A stretch of 64,000 bases of DNA from Pirellulaceae bacterium (GCA_023382975.1 JAHDXO010000002.1:168489-232488); one strand, 5' to 3'; shown: positions 42,430 through 52,936, numbered from the stretch's first letter. A program made the numbers and translations. Notes: generated by a model not told the origin, from the sequence alone.

Positions 42430-44619
42430 CTATGTCGGCCCCGAGGCCTGTTTTCGCGAGAGGGCGATGCGGCGGCGTTCGTGGTCGACTTCCAGCACTT
42501 TGACTCGCACCACGTCGCCCACCGAAACCACGTCGCTGGGGTCTTGGACGAAGGCGTTGGCCAACTGCGAAATGTGGATCAGCCCGTCTTGGTGAACTCC
42601 GATGTCCACAAAGGCGCCGAATCGGGTGACGTTCGTGACGACGCCCTCCAGAACCATGCCTGCCCGCACGTCCTCCAACTCGTGGACGCCCTCGGTGAAC
42701 TGGACCGCCCGGAACTCGCTGCGCGGGTCGCGCCCCGGCTTGGCCAACTCGGCGAGGATATCGCGGATTGTCGGCAGACCAACCTGCTGGTCGACGAAAT
42801 CGGAAGCATTCAGCGTCGCGGCCAAGTTCGGGTTGCCGACCAGTTGCCGCGCCGGAACATTCAAACGAGCCGCCATCCGTTCGACGACGTAGTAGCTTTC
42901 CGGATGGACGGCCGAATTGTCCAACGGCTGCTGCCCGTCGCGGATGCGCAAGAATCCCGCGGCCTGCTCGTAAGCCTTCGGGCCGAGCTTGGGCACGGCC
43001 ATCAATTGATCGCGGCGTTCGAATCGCCCGTGGGTGTCGCGGTGCTCGACGATCCGCTGCGCCAGTTTGGGACCGATCCCCGCCACGTGCGACAACAGGG
43101 ACGCGCTGGCCATGTTCACATCCACGCCGACTGCGCTGACGCACGAGTCCACTTCGCGGTCCAGACACTGCCGCAACCGCGTCTGGTCCACGTCGTGCTG
43201 GTATTGGCCGACGCCGATCGACTTGGGATCGAGCTTGACCAGTTCGGCCAGCGGGTCTTGCAACCGGTGGGCGATGCTGATCGCGCCGCGCACCGTGACG
43301 TCCAGGTCAGGATATTCGGCGGCGGCGACTTCGCTGGCCGAGTAGATCGACGCCCCGGACTCGCTGACCACCACCTTCGTCAAATCAAGGCCGCTGGTGC
43401 GCAGCACGTCCGAGACGAACGCATCGGTTTCCCTGGACGCCGTTCCGTTGCCGATCGCAATCCGCTTGGCATCGAACCGCGCGATCAGTTCCCGCAGTTT
43501 CCTGCCGGCGCCCTCGGTATCGTTGTGCGGCGGTGTGGGGTACAGCGTCGCGTGGGCCAGGAATTTTCCGGTGCCGTCGACAACGGCCACTTTACAGCCG
43601 GTGCGAAAGCCGGGATCGATGCCGATCGTCACGTACGGACCGGCCGGAGCGGCCAGCAGCAGTTCGCGCAGGTTCTTGGCGAACACGGCGATCGCCTCCT
43701 CGTCCGCCCGTTCCTTGGCCTGCTGCAAAGCCGCCGATTCGGTCGCCGGCAGCAGCAGGCGGCGGTAACAGTCCTCGGCCGTCCGCTCCAGGTCTTGGTG
43801 GAATTCGAACCGCGGATTGGTGATCCATCGTTGACGGAGCGTCCCCAACGCCGCATCGTCGTCCAGTTCCAGGCCGACTCGCAGCACCTCTTCCGCTTCG
43901 CCGCGTTTCATGGCCAGCAGCCGGTGTGACGGCACGCGCAGCAGCGGTTCTCGGTGGTCGAAATACATCGCGAATTTGCTGCTGTCATCCTTCTTCCCGC
44001 GACGAACCTGCGAAACGATCCGCCCTGCTTCGGACGCTTGCTGGACCAGCCAGCGCCGCGCGCCAGCGTCCTCCGACCAATGCTCGGCCACGATGTCGCA
44101 GGCGCCTTGCAGAGCGGCTTCTTCGTCCGGAACATCGTTGTCCGGCGACACGAAGGGCCGCAAGATCTCGCTCCTGGGCCGACGGAATGGCTCCTGCCGC
44201 AGCAGCAGATCGGCCAGCGGCTGCAAGCCTCGTTCACGTGCAATCGTGGCCCGTGTTCGCCGCTTGGGCTTGAACGGCAGATAGAGATCTTCCAGCTCTT
44301 TCTTGTCCTGGCACGCCTCGATCTGTCGCCGCAGTTCGACCGTCAGTTGTCCCTGCTCCTCGATCGTTCTCAGGATGGTCGTTTTGCGTTGGGCCAGTTC
44401 CCGTGCCTTGGCGAGCGCATCTTCGATGAAACGCAGCGCGTGTTCGTCCAGGCCTTGCGTGGCTTCCTTCCGATAGCGGGCGATGAACGGGATCGTGTTT
44501 CCCGCATCGAGCAGCTCGACTGCCGCACGAACCTGTGCGTGGCGCACCGCCAACGAAGCGGCGATGGATTGAATCGCGTCGTCCAGATCGAAGCAGGGAA
44601 AATCACGGTTGTCCGTCAT
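42430..44619 (-). CDS. tex: Tex family RNA-binding transcription accessory protein
   Basis: A 729-residue cytoplasmic protein. The order is classic for Tex: N-terminal helical domain (NTIPFIARYRKEATQGLDE), a YqgF/RuvC-like domain (IGIDPGFRTGCKVAVVDGTG, near 330), tandem HhH motifs (ASLLSHVAGIGPKLAQRIVEHR) and a C-terminal S1 domain (from about 646, VVTNVTRFGAFVDIGVHQDGL). It binds nucleic acid and influences transcription and stress tolerance in several bacteria. The ATG at 44619 is used because family similarity starts there; the 65-codon upstream extension lies in the intergenic region. No clear ribosome-binding site is seen. Confidence 0.93.
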   Translation of the reverse strand: MTDNRDFPCFDLDDAIQSIAASLAVRHAQVRAAVELLDAGNTIPFIARYRKEATQGLDEHALRFIEDALAKARELAQRKTTILRTIEEQGQLTVELRRQIEACQDKKELEDLYLPFKPKRRTRATIARERGLQPLADLLLRQEPFRRPRSEILRPFVSPDNDVPDEEAALQGACDIVAEHWSEDAGARRWLVQQASEAGRIVSQVRRGKKDDSSKFAMYFDHREPLLRVPSHRLLAMKRGEAEEVLRVGLELDDDAALGTLRQRWITNPRFEFHQDLERTAEDCYRRLLLPATESAALQQAKERADEEAIAVFAKNLRELLLAAPAGPYVTIGIDPGFRTGCKVAVVDGTGKFLAHATLYPTPPHNDTEGAGRKLRELIARFDAKRIAIGNGTASRETDAFVSDVLRTSGLDLTKVVVSESGASIYSASEVAAAEYPDLDVTVRGAISIAHRLQDPLAELVKLDPKSIGVGQYQHDVDQTRLRQCLDREVDSCVSAVGVDVNMASASLLSHVAGIGPKLAQRIVEHRDTHGRFERRDQLMAVPKLGPKAYEQAAGFLRIRDGQQPLDNSAVHPESYYVVERMAARLNVPARQLVGNPNLAATLNASDFVDQQVGLPTIRDILAELAKPGRDPRSEFRAVQFTEGVHELEDVRAGMVLEGVVTNVTRFGAFVDIGVHQDGLIHISQLANAFVQDPSDVVSVGDVVRVKVLEVDHERRRIALSRKQASGPT

Positions 44620-44917
44620 GGTTCTGTGCCGTAACGCATCGAAAGCAAAGCCTTGAAGCCCAGTGGCGACATGATAGTGCGCCGTACGGCCCCGGCATAG
44701 GGAGCGGGCATGGCCAGCCGGCGGGTTTGCCGGTACGCCTTGGCGCCGAGAATCGAGGCCAAATGTTAAGAATCGTTGAAGATTTGCCTTTCCGGTGCCG
44801 GTAGTCATTGTCACGAGTTGCGACCCGTGCTAACCGTGAAGCATGGAGATCTGGCGCTCGAAGACTGGTCCTCTTTGCCCGGTTTCCAACTTGATTCAAC
44901 TCGAAGGAGACAATGCG
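44620..44917. other. Divergent tex/pstS intergenic region
   Basis: No gene. It must contain promoters for tex (minus) and pstS (plus). A hairpin with CCGGC/GCCGG arms lies near 44716-44731. GTTAAGAATC followed directly by GTTGAAGATT at 44765-44784 is a loose direct repeat that could be part of a Pho-type control site; the match is weak. GAAGGAGA at 44903-44910 is the pstS ribosome-binding site. Confidence 0.4.
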
Positions 44918-45895
44918 ATGAGAACCTTTTCTGCGATTTGCGCGCTGACGGCAGCGTTTGCCACAGCGGCGTTCGGCCAAGTCCAGGTCGATCCGGAGTT
45001 GCCCGACTACACGCCGGTTCAAGGCGTGTCCGGCAGCTTGAAGAGCATCGGCTCGGATTCGATGAACAACGAGATGACGCTGTGGGCCGAGGGATTTCTG
45101 CGGTACTATCCCAACGTGCGGATCGAAATCGAAGGCAAAGGCTCCTCGACCGCGCCGCCCGCGCTGGTCGCCGGGACCGCGCAGTTCGGGCCGATGAGCC
45201 GCGAGATGAAGGACGCCGAGATCGATGCCTTCGAACAGCGTTACGGCTACAAGCCTACGGGACTTCCGACCAGCATCGACATGCTGGCGGTCTACGTGAA
45301 CAAGGACAATCCCGTCAAAGGGCTCTCGCTGAAGCAGATCGACGCCATGTTCTCCAAGGGGCGCAAGGGCGGCTATCCCACTGATATTCGCACCTGGGGG
45401 CAGGCCGGTTTGACGGGCGCCTGGGCCTCGCAACCGATCAGTCTGTACGGCCGCAACTCGGCGTCCGGCACCTACGGCTTTTTCAAAGAGAATGCCTTGT
45501 TCGGCGGCGACTACAAGGACGAGGTGAAGGAGCAGCCTGGCAGTTCGTCGGTCGTCCAGGGCTGCGCCAGCGACCGTTACGGGATCGGCTACAGCGGCAT
45601 CGGCTACAAGACGGCCGACGTGCGGGCCGTTCCGCTGGCCGTCGAAGAAGGCGATGAATTCGTCGAGGCCATCGCCGAGAACGCCTACACCGGCGACTAT
45701 CCGCTGGCTCGGTTCTTGTACGTTTACATCAACCACAAGCCCGGCTCGCAACTCGATCCGCTGCGCCGCGAGTTTATTCGGTACATCTTCAGCAAGCAGG
45801 GTCAGCAAGACGTGGTGAAGGACGGCTACTATCCGGTCACCGCTGCGATCGCCCGCGACACGCTCAAGGGCCTCGGGATCGAGCCTGGGTTCTAG
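44918..45895 (+). CDS. pstS: Phosphate ABC transporter substrate-binding protein
   Basis: A 325-residue periplasmic protein that captures inorganic phosphate. A signal peptide (FSAICALTAAFATAAFGQ) precedes the PstS core: GSLKSIGSDSMNNEM, EGKGSSTAPPALVAG, FGPMSREMKDAE, YGRNSASGTYGFFKE, and the C-terminal RREFIRYIFSKQGQ. The serines of GSDS, GSST and NSASGTY are the usual phosphate-contacting positions. The ATG at 44918 has GAAGGAGA about eight bases upstream. It heads pstSCAB, with an 79-bp gap and a hairpin before pstC that may let it be made in excess. Confidence 0.93.
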   Translation: MRTFSAICALTAAFATAAFGQVQVDPELPDYTPVQGVSGSLKSIGSDSMNNEMTLWAEGFLRYYPNVRIEIEGKGSSTAPPALVAGTAQFGPMSREMKDAEIDAFEQRYGYKPTGLPTSIDMLAVYVNKDNPVKGLSLKQIDAMFSKGRKGGYPTDIRTWGQAGLTGAWASQPISLYGRNSASGTYGFFKENALFGGDYKDEVKEQPGSSSVVQGCASDRYGIGYSGIGYKTADVRAVPLAVEEGDEFVEAIAENAYTGDYPLARFLYVYINHKPGSQLDPLRREFIRYIFSKQGQQDVVKDGYYPVTAAIARDTLKGLGIEPGF

Positions 45896-45914
45896 TGCGA
45901 CTAGCTTATCGGGC

Positions 45915-45941
45915 GGGAGTCGCGTTCGGCGCCCGCGACCC
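45915..45941 (+). terminator. Hairpin between pstS and pstC
   Basis: GGG-AG-TCGCG pairs with CGCGACCC around a nine-base loop, giving eight base pairs with a two-base bulge. No U-run follows, so partial attenuation or 3'-end protection of the pstS message is more likely than full termination. Confidence 0.4.
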
Positions 45942-45974
45942 ATTTGGCGTCCGGTTTTGGGGAGTTGATTTCGC

Positions 45975-48587
45975 ATGACTGCCGAGCAAGCTGGCGAAGA
46001 GCGGGCGTTCACGGGCCGCAGGCGTTCACGCCGCACCCGGCCCGCCGTGCTGTGGGCCGACCGGGGAGCGCGGGTGTTCATCACGCTCGGCGGGCTGGGA
46101 ACGATTCTGGCCGTGTTCCTGGTGTGCGTGTTCCTGGTCTGGGTCGTGATTCCGTTGTTCAGGTCGGCGACGATCGAGGCGCGGGAACGAGTGGCGTTGC
46201 CCGGACGAAATGACGGGGGCAATCCCGTGCATTTGGCGGTGGACGAGTACTTGAACGTGGCCTGGGTCGTCACCGAGCAGGGGAGACTGATTTCCTACCG
46301 CATCGATACCGGGGACGAACTTGCCAATCGGGCGCTGTTCGAGGGAAAGCGACCCGTGGCTTGGTCGTTCGCCCTTCGCGACGGGCACGTGGCCTTTGCC
46401 CTGGACGATTCGACAGTCCAGTTGGGAACGATCGACTTCGAAACGCTGTTTGTGCCCGACGAGGACGTCACGTCCGAGCTGCGGGATCTGCCGGTCGGGC
46501 GGTCTGCCGACTTTCGGAACGGCGTGGTCGAGCGGACCCCGGAGGGACAGTTCCGTCTGCAGACGTTGGTGGCGAAGCTGGAGGAGCCGATCGCCATCGA
46601 CTGCGAATCGGGCATCGCGATGATCGATCTGTCGGTCTCCTCGCGTGGCAGCATCTTCGCCGTCTTGACGAAGTCCGGCGAGTTGCGGCTGGCCCAGGTG
46701 ACGCAACGCAAGAACCTGATGACCGGAAAGGTGACCACTCGGCTGCGCGAGGGCCGGATGCAGGTCGAGTTTCCCAATGGGCAGCCGCCCTTCCGCTTGT
46801 TGCTGGCGGGGCTGGGGGATTCGGTGCTACTGGCTTGGCCGGACGGTCGCGTGCAGCGTTACGACACGCGGGATCCCACGCGACTGGCCTTGGCCGAGAC
46901 GCTCGATTTGATCGAGGAGCCGGAGGCGAAACTGACTCGTCTGGATTTCATGATCGGCAAGACGTCGCTGGTGGCGGGTGATTCGCAGGGCCGGGTGCGG
47001 GTCTGGTTCCGCACCAAACCCGACGACGCCGCGACGGTCGATGGTGCCACGTTGGCGTTGGCGCACGAGTTGCCGCCGGGCCAGTCGGCGGTCGTTTCCC
47101 TGGCCGCATCGCCGCGTTCGCGGATGTTGGCCGCCGGCTTTCGCGACGGATCGATTCGGCTGTTTCACGTGACTAGCAATCAGGAGCTGGTGCGGGCCGC
47201 GGCCTCCGGTTCTTCGTCGGCGGTTTCGCTGTTGACGATGTCTCCCAAGGACAACGCCTTGGTGGGCCTGCACACGGACGGCTTGCAGCGGTGGGACTTC
47301 GATCCGCGGCACCCGGAGATCACGTGGTCGTCGATCTTCAGCCGCGTCTGGTACGAAGGCTACAACCAGCCGGAACATGCCTGGCAGTCGTCCAGCGGCA
47401 CGGACGACTTCGAAGAGAAGTACGGCTTGGTGCCGCTGGTGTTCGGGACGCTCAAAGCGACGTTCTACTCGATGCTGTTCGCGGTTCCTTTGGCCTTGCT
47501 GGCGGCGATCTACACCAGCGAATTTCTGCATCCCCGCGCCAAGGCCCGGGTCAAGCCGACGATCGAAATCATGGCCAGTCTGCCCAGTGTGGTCCTGGGC
47601 TTCCTGGCCGCTTTGTTCTTCGCACCGTTGGTCGAGGGGATCGTTCCGGAGTGCCTGAGTCTGTTTGTCACCGTGCCGTTTGCTTTTCTGCTGGGCGCCT
47701 ACCTGTGGCAGTTGCTGCCGACGCAAACGGCGGTCCGGTGGACACGTTATCGGATGGTGGGAATGACCTTGGCCTTGCCGGTCGGCATTGGCTTGGCGTG
47801 GTTGACGGGTCCGATGGTCGAGCGTTGGCTGTTCGCGGGGGACATCAAAGCCTGGCTGGACGGGCAGATTGGCAGCGGCGTCGGCGCGTGGATGTTCACC
47901 GTGCTGCCGGTCAGCGTGATGTTGGTGGTGTGGACGCTGGCGACGCTGGTCACGCCGCGAGTGCGGACAATCGCCCGGTCGTGGTCGCGGACTCAATTCG
48001 CCTTGTTGGACTTGGCGAAGTTCCTGCTGGGCTGCTTGCTGACGGTCGCGGTGGCGTATGGGATCTCGACGTTGTTGAACGCAACCGGGTGGGACCCGCG
48101 CGGCACGTACGTGGGCACCTACGTCCAGCGGAATTCGTTTGTCGTGGGCGTGATCATGGGCTTTGCGGTGATCCCGATCATCTACACGATCTCCGACGAT
48201 GCTCTATCGGCCGTGCCGGAATCGCTGCGGGCCGGATCGCTGGGCGCGGGCGCGACGCCTTGGCAGACGGCGATCTGGGTGGTAATTCCGACGGCGATGA
48301 GCGGACTGTTCTCGGCCATGATGGTCGGACTGGGGCGAGCCGTGGGCGAGACGATGATCGTGTTGATGGCGGCCGGAAACACGGCCGTGATGGACATGAA
48401 CATCTTCAACGGATTCCGCACGCTGTCGGCCAATATCGCCGTGGAACTTCCCGAAGCCGTGCTCGGCAGCAGCCACTACCGGATGCTGTTTCTGGCCGCA
48501 CTGACGCTGTTTGCGATCACGTTTGTCGTCAACACAGTCGCCGAGGTGATCCGTCTGAGGTTTCGCAAGAGGGCGTTCCAGCTATGA
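45975..48587 (+). CDS. pstC: Phosphate ABC transporter permease, long form with propeller-like domain
   Basis: An 870-residue inner-membrane subunit, far longer than the roughly 320 residues of E. coli PstC. A first helix (FITLGGLGTILAVFLVCVFLVWVV, about 35-58) leads to a soluble region of about 430 residues with WD40-like blades (VAGDSQGRVRVWF, LAAGFRDGSIRLFHV, LVGLHTDGLQRWDF). The permease domain begins near 493, with the coupling loop ESLRAGSLGAGATPWQTAIWVV. Similar long forms exist in some proteobacteria. The soluble part is probably periplasmic. The stop overlaps the pstA start (ATGA). The first codons resemble the tandem repeat at 1-196. Confidence 0.9.
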   Translation: MTAEQAGEERAFTGRRRSRRTRPAVLWADRGARVFITLGGLGTILAVFLVCVFLVWVVIPLFRSATIEARERVALPGRNDGGNPVHLAVDEYLNVAWVVTEQGRLISYRIDTGDELANRALFEGKRPVAWSFALRDGHVAFALDDSTVQLGTIDFETLFVPDEDVTSELRDLPVGRSADFRNGVVERTPEGQFRLQTLVAKLEEPIAIDCESGIAMIDLSVSSRGSIFAVLTKSGELRLAQVTQRKNLMTGKVTTRLREGRMQVEFPNGQPPFRLLLAGLGDSVLLAWPDGRVQRYDTRDPTRLALAETLDLIEEPEAKLTRLDFMIGKTSLVAGDSQGRVRVWFRTKPDDAATVDGATLALAHELPPGQSAVVSLAASPRSRMLAAGFRDGSIRLFHVTSNQELVRAAASGSSSAVSLLTMSPKDNALVGLHTDGLQRWDFDPRHPEITWSSIFSRVWYEGYNQPEHAWQSSSGTDDFEEKYGLVPLVFGTLKATFYSMLFAVPLALLAAIYTSEFLHPRAKARVKPTIEIMASLPSVVLGFLAALFFAPLVEGIVPECLSLFVTVPFAFLLGAYLWQLLPTQTAVRWTRYRMVGMTLALPVGIGLAWLTGPMVERWLFAGDIKAWLDGQIGSGVGAWMFTVLPVSVMLVVWTLATLVTPRVRTIARSWSRTQFALLDLAKFLLGCLLTVAVAYGISTLLNATGWDPRGTYVGTYVQRNSFVVGVIMGFAVIPIIYTISDDALSAVPESLRAGSLGAGATPWQTAIWVVIPTAMSGLFSAMMVGLGRAVGETMIVLMAAGNTAVMDMNIFNGFRTLSANIAVELPEAVLGSSHYRMLFLAALTLFAITFVVNTVAEVIRLRFRKRAFQL

Positions 48588-50788
48588 GTACCGAAACGGT
48601 TCCCGGCCCGGTGGATGCGTCGGCGGCCGACGACACTTCGACCATTGCCCGTTCGCGGCCGACAAGACGCCGTCGGTTGGTGGGTGGCGGTCAATCGTTA
48701 GTGGCGCAGGCCACGCCGCTGGTCTGGTTGCACGGCGGTGGTCTGGTGATCTGCCTGGCGATGATCGTGGGCCTGTTGTTGCTGGTGGTCTACCAAGGCA
48801 TCACCACGTTCTGGCCCGTGCCATTGGTCCTGGTGCGCACCATCGACGGCAACACGTACCTGGGCGAAGTCACCCGCGTCGACCGTTACGAATTGAGCTA
48901 TCAGGACGCGACCGTGATGAGCGGACCGGTCCAGCAGAAGGCGTTGGAGCTGTTGAATCCTCGCTTCCGAGAAAAGTTGCTTCGGTTGCACGACCGCGGT
49001 GGATTGGCCCCCGAGCTGACTGCGTTGGATCCGTTCGTCGAGAAAGCCGTCCTGAAAGCGGTGGCGGACGCTCCGCAGGTGCTCGAAGCAGCGGCCGTCG
49101 AGCGGAATGCCCTGGCGGCGGGATTGGGCGAAGCGTTCGCCTCGCAGCCGGCCGATCGGATCGCGGACGTCGCCGAGCAGCTTGCTCAAGCGATTCGCGA
49201 GGACGCCTCGGGCGGCAGCCTGTTCGCACTTTGGACGGCCTGGCACACGGCGGAGGCCCAATGGCTGAGTGAGCCCGACGTCCGGGCGATGCAGGATGCC
49301 TTGGCGTCCACGCCGCAGTTGCTTCGCAGCATCTGGGGCAGTCACGCCCTGTCGTTGCTCAGCTACGACGTGTCGGTCGGTGTCAATCGCCGCCTGTTCC
49401 GGACGGGCAACTTCGAGTTGACCCACGAGCATTTCACCTGGGTCAGCGATTTCCAGATCGAGCCGGGCAGTGAGACCATGCCCGAATGGGCGCTGTTATT
49501 CGAACGGTTAGCGTGGGGCCGATTTTACGGCCTTCCCAAGGCGATGCAGATTGACGGCGAAGCCGTCGCGACCGAACCGCATGAGATTTGGAACCGCTTC
49601 CGCGAACTCCACAAGCCCGTGCGCGACCGGTGGCAGCGCCGCAGGAGACTGGAAACCGTCGACACCGGTCATATCAACCTGCAGCAGGAAGACGCCCGCC
49701 TGCGGGTCCGGCAGGTCGAACTGCGCCACGGCCGCGACTCGGACCAGTGGGCGCGGGCCAACGCGGACTTCGAGCAATTCAAGCGGAAACTGGACGAGCA
49801 GTTCGCGGCGATTCGCCAGGAGATCGTCGCCTTGGACCAGGAGAACGCTCGCTATCAACTGCTGGTGGAAACCGCCGACGGCCAAGAGACGGCTCTGGCG
49901 TTGACGGACATTGTGCGGACCTACCCGGCCAATCGGCTGTCGTTTGTGGACAAGGCCCGGATCTACGTCTCCCGCTGGGGCGAATTCCTGACCGCTGACC
50001 CGCGCGAAGCGAACAGCGAGGGCGGCGTCCTGCCGGCCATCTGGGGCACGGTCGTCATGACGCTGCTGATGTCAGTGGCTGTCGTGCCGTTTGGAGTGCT
50101 GGCCGCGTTGTATCTGCGCGAGTACGCCAAGGCGGGCCTGCTGGTCAGCACGGTGAGGATCGCGGTCAACAACTTGGCGGGCGTGCCGAGCATCGTGTTC
50201 GGCGTGTTCGGATTGGGGTTCTTTTGCTATCTGATCGGCGCGTCGATCGATCAGTTGTTCTTCGAGGCGAAGCTGCCGAGTCCGACGTTCGGCACCGGCG
50301 GATTGATGTGGGCGTCCTTTACTCTGGCCCTGCTCACGCTGCCGGTCGTGATCGTCGCCACCGAGGAGGCGCTGGCCGCCGTGCCGCGTTCCATGCGCGA
50401 GGGTTCGCTGGCCTGCGGGGCGACGAAGTGGCAGACGATCCGCCGCATCGTGCTGCCGCGGGCGATGCCGGGGATCATGACGGGCATGATCCTGGCCATG
50501 GCCCGCGGCGCCGGCGAAGTGGCGCCGCTGATGCTGGTGGGGGCCGTCAAGTTGGCGCCCGAGTTGCCCGTCGACGGTGTGTTTCCATTCGTCCACTTGG
50601 AACGCAGTTTCATGCATCTGGGATTCCATATCTACGACTTGGGGTTTCAGAGCCAGAACAGCGAAGCGGCCAAGCCGATGGTGTTCACGACGACGCTGTT
50701 GCTGATCGCGCTGATCGCACTGATGAATTTCCTGGCGATCGGTCTGCGCGCCAGGCTGCGGAAAAGATTTGCGTACAGTCAGTTCTGA
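48584..50788 (+). CDS. pstA: Phosphate ABC transporter permease, long form with coiled coil
   Basis: A 734-residue inner-membrane partner of PstC. After a polar tail, the first helix ([20 protein letters not shown], about 55-75) is followed by some 400 soluble residues, including a charged coiled coil at about 356-435 ([22 protein letters not shown] heptads). The permease domain starts near 486 and carries the coupling loop [20 protein letters not shown]. The start codon lies in the ATGA overlap with pstC. Typical PstA is about 300 residues, so both permeases of this transporter carry large extra domains that could pair with each other. Confidence 0.9.
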   Translation: MSTETVPGPVDASAADDTSTIARSRPTRRRRLVGGGQSLVAQATPLVWLHGGGLVICLAMIVGLLLLVVYQGITTFWPVPLVLVRTIDGNTYLGEVTRVDRYELSYQDATVMSGPVQQKALELLNPRFREKLLRLHDRGGLAPELTALDPFVEKAVLKAVADAPQVLEAAAVERNALAAGLGEAFASQPADRIADVAEQLAQAIREDASGGSLFALWTAWHTAEAQWLSEPDVRAMQDALASTPQLLRSIWGSHALSLLSYDVSVGVNRRLFRTGNFELTHEHFTWVSDFQIEPGSETMPEWALLFERLAWGRFYGLPKAMQIDGEAVATEPHEIWNRFRELHKPVRDRWQRRRRLETVDTGHINLQQEDARLRVRQVELRHGRDSDQWARANADFEQFKRKLDEQFAAIRQEIVALDQENARYQLLVETADGQETALALTDIVRTYPANRLSFVDKARIYVSRWGEFLTADPREANSEGGVLPAIWGTVVMTLLMSVAVVPFGVLAALYLREYAKAGLLVSTVRIAVNNLAGVPSIVFGVFGLGFFCYLIGASIDQLFFEAKLPSPTFGTGGLMWASFTLALLTLPVVIVATEEALAAVPRSMREGSLACGATKWQTIRRIVLPRAMPGIMTGMILAMARGAGEVAPLMLVGAVKLAPELPVDGVFPFVHLERSFMHLGFHIYDLGFQSQNSEAAKPMVFTTTLLLIALIALMNFLAIGLRARLRKRFAYSQF

Positions 50789-50850
50789 GAACCTGCGTCC
50801 GAACCGGCGCGCGACGCGATGCCGGTGTCCGTCTGGACAGGAGCTTTGTC

Positions 50851-51777
50851 ATGAATCCGAACCATCCCCAGCCGCAGACCGCAACGGTTCAGGCGGTTAA
50901 AGACCGTCCTCAGAAACGTTCTGCGGCGACTAGCGGGACGATCCGTCGCGAGGACGGTCGTCTGCAGCGGATCATCGCGGGCCAGTTCGTGCCGCCCGAA
51001 GTCCATCCGGAGGTCTTTCGCGACCCGCCGGTTCTGGAGATGGACAGATTCGATCTGTGGTACGGTGCCGTCCAAGCACTGTTCGACGTCACGATGCCGG
51101 TGCCGGCGGGGAAAGTCACCTCGCTGATCGGGCCGTCCGGCTGCGGGAAATCCACCCTGCTGCGTTGCGTGAACCGCATGAACGACCTGATCGACGGCGT
51201 CCGCACGAAGGGCGACATGCGGTTGAGCGGCGAGTCCATCTTCGCGCCCGGCGTCGATGTGATCGAGTTGCGCAAGCGGATGGGAATGGTCTTCCAGAAA
51301 CCGAATCCGTTTCCGATGAGCATCTTTGACAACGTCGTCTACCCGTTGCGGATCGACGGCGAACGGAACCGGCAAGTCCTGGCGGAGGTCTGCGAGAAGA
51401 GTCTGCGCGGGGCCGCGCTCTGGGACGAAGTGAAGGACCGCTTGCACGAAAGCGGGTTGAGCCTTTCGGGCGGACAGCAGCAGCGGCTGTGCATCGCCCG
51501 GGCTATCGCCAGCGAGCCCGAGATGCTGCTGCTGGACGAGCCCTGCTCGGCACTCGACCCTCTGTCCACCGCAAAGATCGAGGATCTGATCAAGGACTTG
51601 GCCGGGCACTACTCGATTCTGATCGTCACTCACAACATGCAGCAAGCGGCCCGGGTCAGCGATTGCACGGCGTTCATGTACTTGGGACATCTGATCGAGT
51701 ACGGGCCGACGGAAGCCCTGTTCACGAACCCTCGCCTGCGTGAAACGGAAGACTATGTGACCGGCCGGTTCGGCTGA
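50851..51777 (+). CDS. pstB: Phosphate ABC transporter ATP-binding protein
   Basis: A 308-residue ATPase that powers phosphate import. It has Walker A GPSGCGKS (about 94-101), Q-loop [16 protein letters not shown] (characteristic of PstB), signature [16 protein letters not shown] (about 205) and Walker [12 protein letters not shown]. About 55 extra N-terminal residues precede the domain. The ATG at 50851 has AGGAG about nine bases upstream. No phoU follows within the window, so phosphate sensing must be wired elsewhere or done without it. Confidence 0.95.
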   Translation: MNPNHPQPQTATVQAVKDRPQKRSAATSGTIRREDGRLQRIIAGQFVPPEVHPEVFRDPPVLEMDRFDLWYGAVQALFDVTMPVPAGKVTSLIGPSGCGKSTLLRCVNRMNDLIDGVRTKGDMRLSGESIFAPGVDVIELRKRMGMVFQKPNPFPMSIFDNVVYPLRIDGERNRQVLAEVCEKSLRGAALWDEVKDRLHESGLSLSGGQQQRLCIARAIASEPEMLLLDEPCSALDPLSTAKIEDLIKDLAGHYSILIVTHNMQQAARVSDCTAFMYLGHLIEYGPTEALFTNPRLRETEDYVTGRFG

Positions 51778-51833
51778 TTCGCAGCGGATCGGTCGCGCCG
51801 CCATGCCACTTACTCAACTTCGGGAGCAGAACC

Positions 51834-52835
51834 ATGAAAGTTCAAATCACGCTCGGAATCGTTCTCGGTTTGACGATCGCCTTTCAGGCCGCCACCGGCT
51901 GGGCGGAGTCGGCGGTGCGGTCGGCCAAACACGAAGACTACGCCAAGGAACTGTGGGCCTTCCTCCAGGCGGCCAAGTACCAGCAGTGGCATGCCGTGAC
52001 GCCCGAGGCAGACTTTGCTGTCGGCCCGCCGTCAGCCCGTTCGGCCAGGCATTTCAGTCGTCAGGCGAGCGAGACTGCCCGGCAGGCGAGCGGTGCAGTG
52101 ATCGTCACCGAACACTTCGTCGGTGATCCGCCCGCTCTGACGGCAGTCACCGTTCGACTCAAGCGGGAGCCCGGATACAACGCCCGCCACGACGACTGGT
52201 ATTGGGTGCATTACACGCCGGACGGGCGAGCCGTCGAAACAGCGGCTGACAAGAATCCGTGGGCAAAACGCGGGTTCGTCGTGATGGAAGAGGACGGCCG
52301 TCTGTGGGTCTTCGACTCCAACTGTCCGGAGTTGTCGAAGTATCTCCAAGACGGCGAATTGGCCAAGCATGTCGTTCTGCCGGGTGCCGGCCCGGGCGGG
52401 AAGACGTTGAAGGGGCCGGACGCCAGCACGCTGGACCGCTACGTCGTTGCCAAGCCGGGATTTGTAACCCGCTTGGAGGACGGACGCGCGTGGGTATTCC
52501 GCGAGGGCGCCGCGGAATTGGCGCAGTTCGAAACGCACGGCGAGTTGGCCAAACACGTCGTTCGGCCTGGCGCGGGACCGCGAGGGATGACGCTGAAAGC
52601 ACCCGACGCAGAAACGCTGGATGAGTACCTTGTCGCCCAGCCGGGATTTGTCACCAAGATCGATGACGGCCGGGTGTGGGTCTTCCGGCAGGGTGCCCCC
52701 GAGTGGAACGAATTCCTGGAGAAAGGCGAACTGGCCAAGCATGTCATTCGCCCGGGCGCCGGTCCCGGCGGCATGACCGTTCGGGCACCTGACGCCGAGA
52801 CCCTGGATGTGTACCTGAGCGCGTGCGGCCTGTGA
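51834..52835 (+). CDS. Exported protein with three 62-63-residue repeats
   Basis: A 333-residue protein with a signal peptide (ITLGIVLGLTIAFQAATGWA). Residues about 35-140 (KREPGYNARHDDWYWVHYTP) resemble cytochrome P460-type proteins, but no CxxCH haem site is present. The rest consists of three head-to-tail units, each running GFV..DGRxWVF, a variable helix, GELAKHVxRPGAGP, then xPDAxTLDxY. The last unit ends the protein. GGGAG sits nine bases before the ATG. It follows pstB by 56 bp and may be cotranscribed. The family is not otherwise recognised. Confidence 0.75.
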   Translation: MKVQITLGIVLGLTIAFQAATGWAESAVRSAKHEDYAKELWAFLQAAKYQQWHAVTPEADFAVGPPSARSARHFSRQASETARQASGAVIVTEHFVGDPPALTAVTVRLKREPGYNARHDDWYWVHYTPDGRAVETAADKNPWAKRGFVVMEEDGRLWVFDSNCPELSKYLQDGELAKHVVLPGAGPGGKTLKGPDASTLDRYVVAKPGFVTRLEDGRAWVFREGAAELAQFETHGELAKHVVRPGAGPRGMTLKAPDAETLDEYLVAQPGFVTKIDDGRVWVFRQGAPEWNEFLEKGELAKHVIRPGAGPGGMTVRAPDAETLDVYLSACGL

Positions 52836-52846
52836 GGAACTCGAAG

Positions 52847-52936
52847 GTGGCTCGCGGGCGCTGAACGCGACTCCGAGTGGCTCGCGGGCGCTGAACGCGA
52901 CTCCGAGTGGGTCGCGGGCGCTGAACGCGACTCGTA
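52847..52936. repeat. Three tandem 30-bp intergenic repeats
   Basis: Units at 52847-52876, 52877-52906 and 52907-52936 are nearly identical. Each contains TCGCG and CGCGA nine bases apart, a small hairpin. There are no spacers. It lies just after the repeat-protein gene and before the convergent small gene, so it may act as a terminator array. Confidence 0.88.

Noticed and set aside
44765..44784. Pho box upstream of pstS
   Set aside because: Only a loose 10-bp direct repeat with many mismatches; not strong enough for a separate feature.
47291..48583. Upstream extension of the pstA frame
   Set aside because: It overlaps the well-supported pstC coding sequence and shows shadow composition; the ATGA at 48584 is the start.
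51834..52835. Cytochrome P460
   Set aside because: The DDWYWVHYTP segment is similar, but no CxxCH haem attachment site exists anywhere in the protein.
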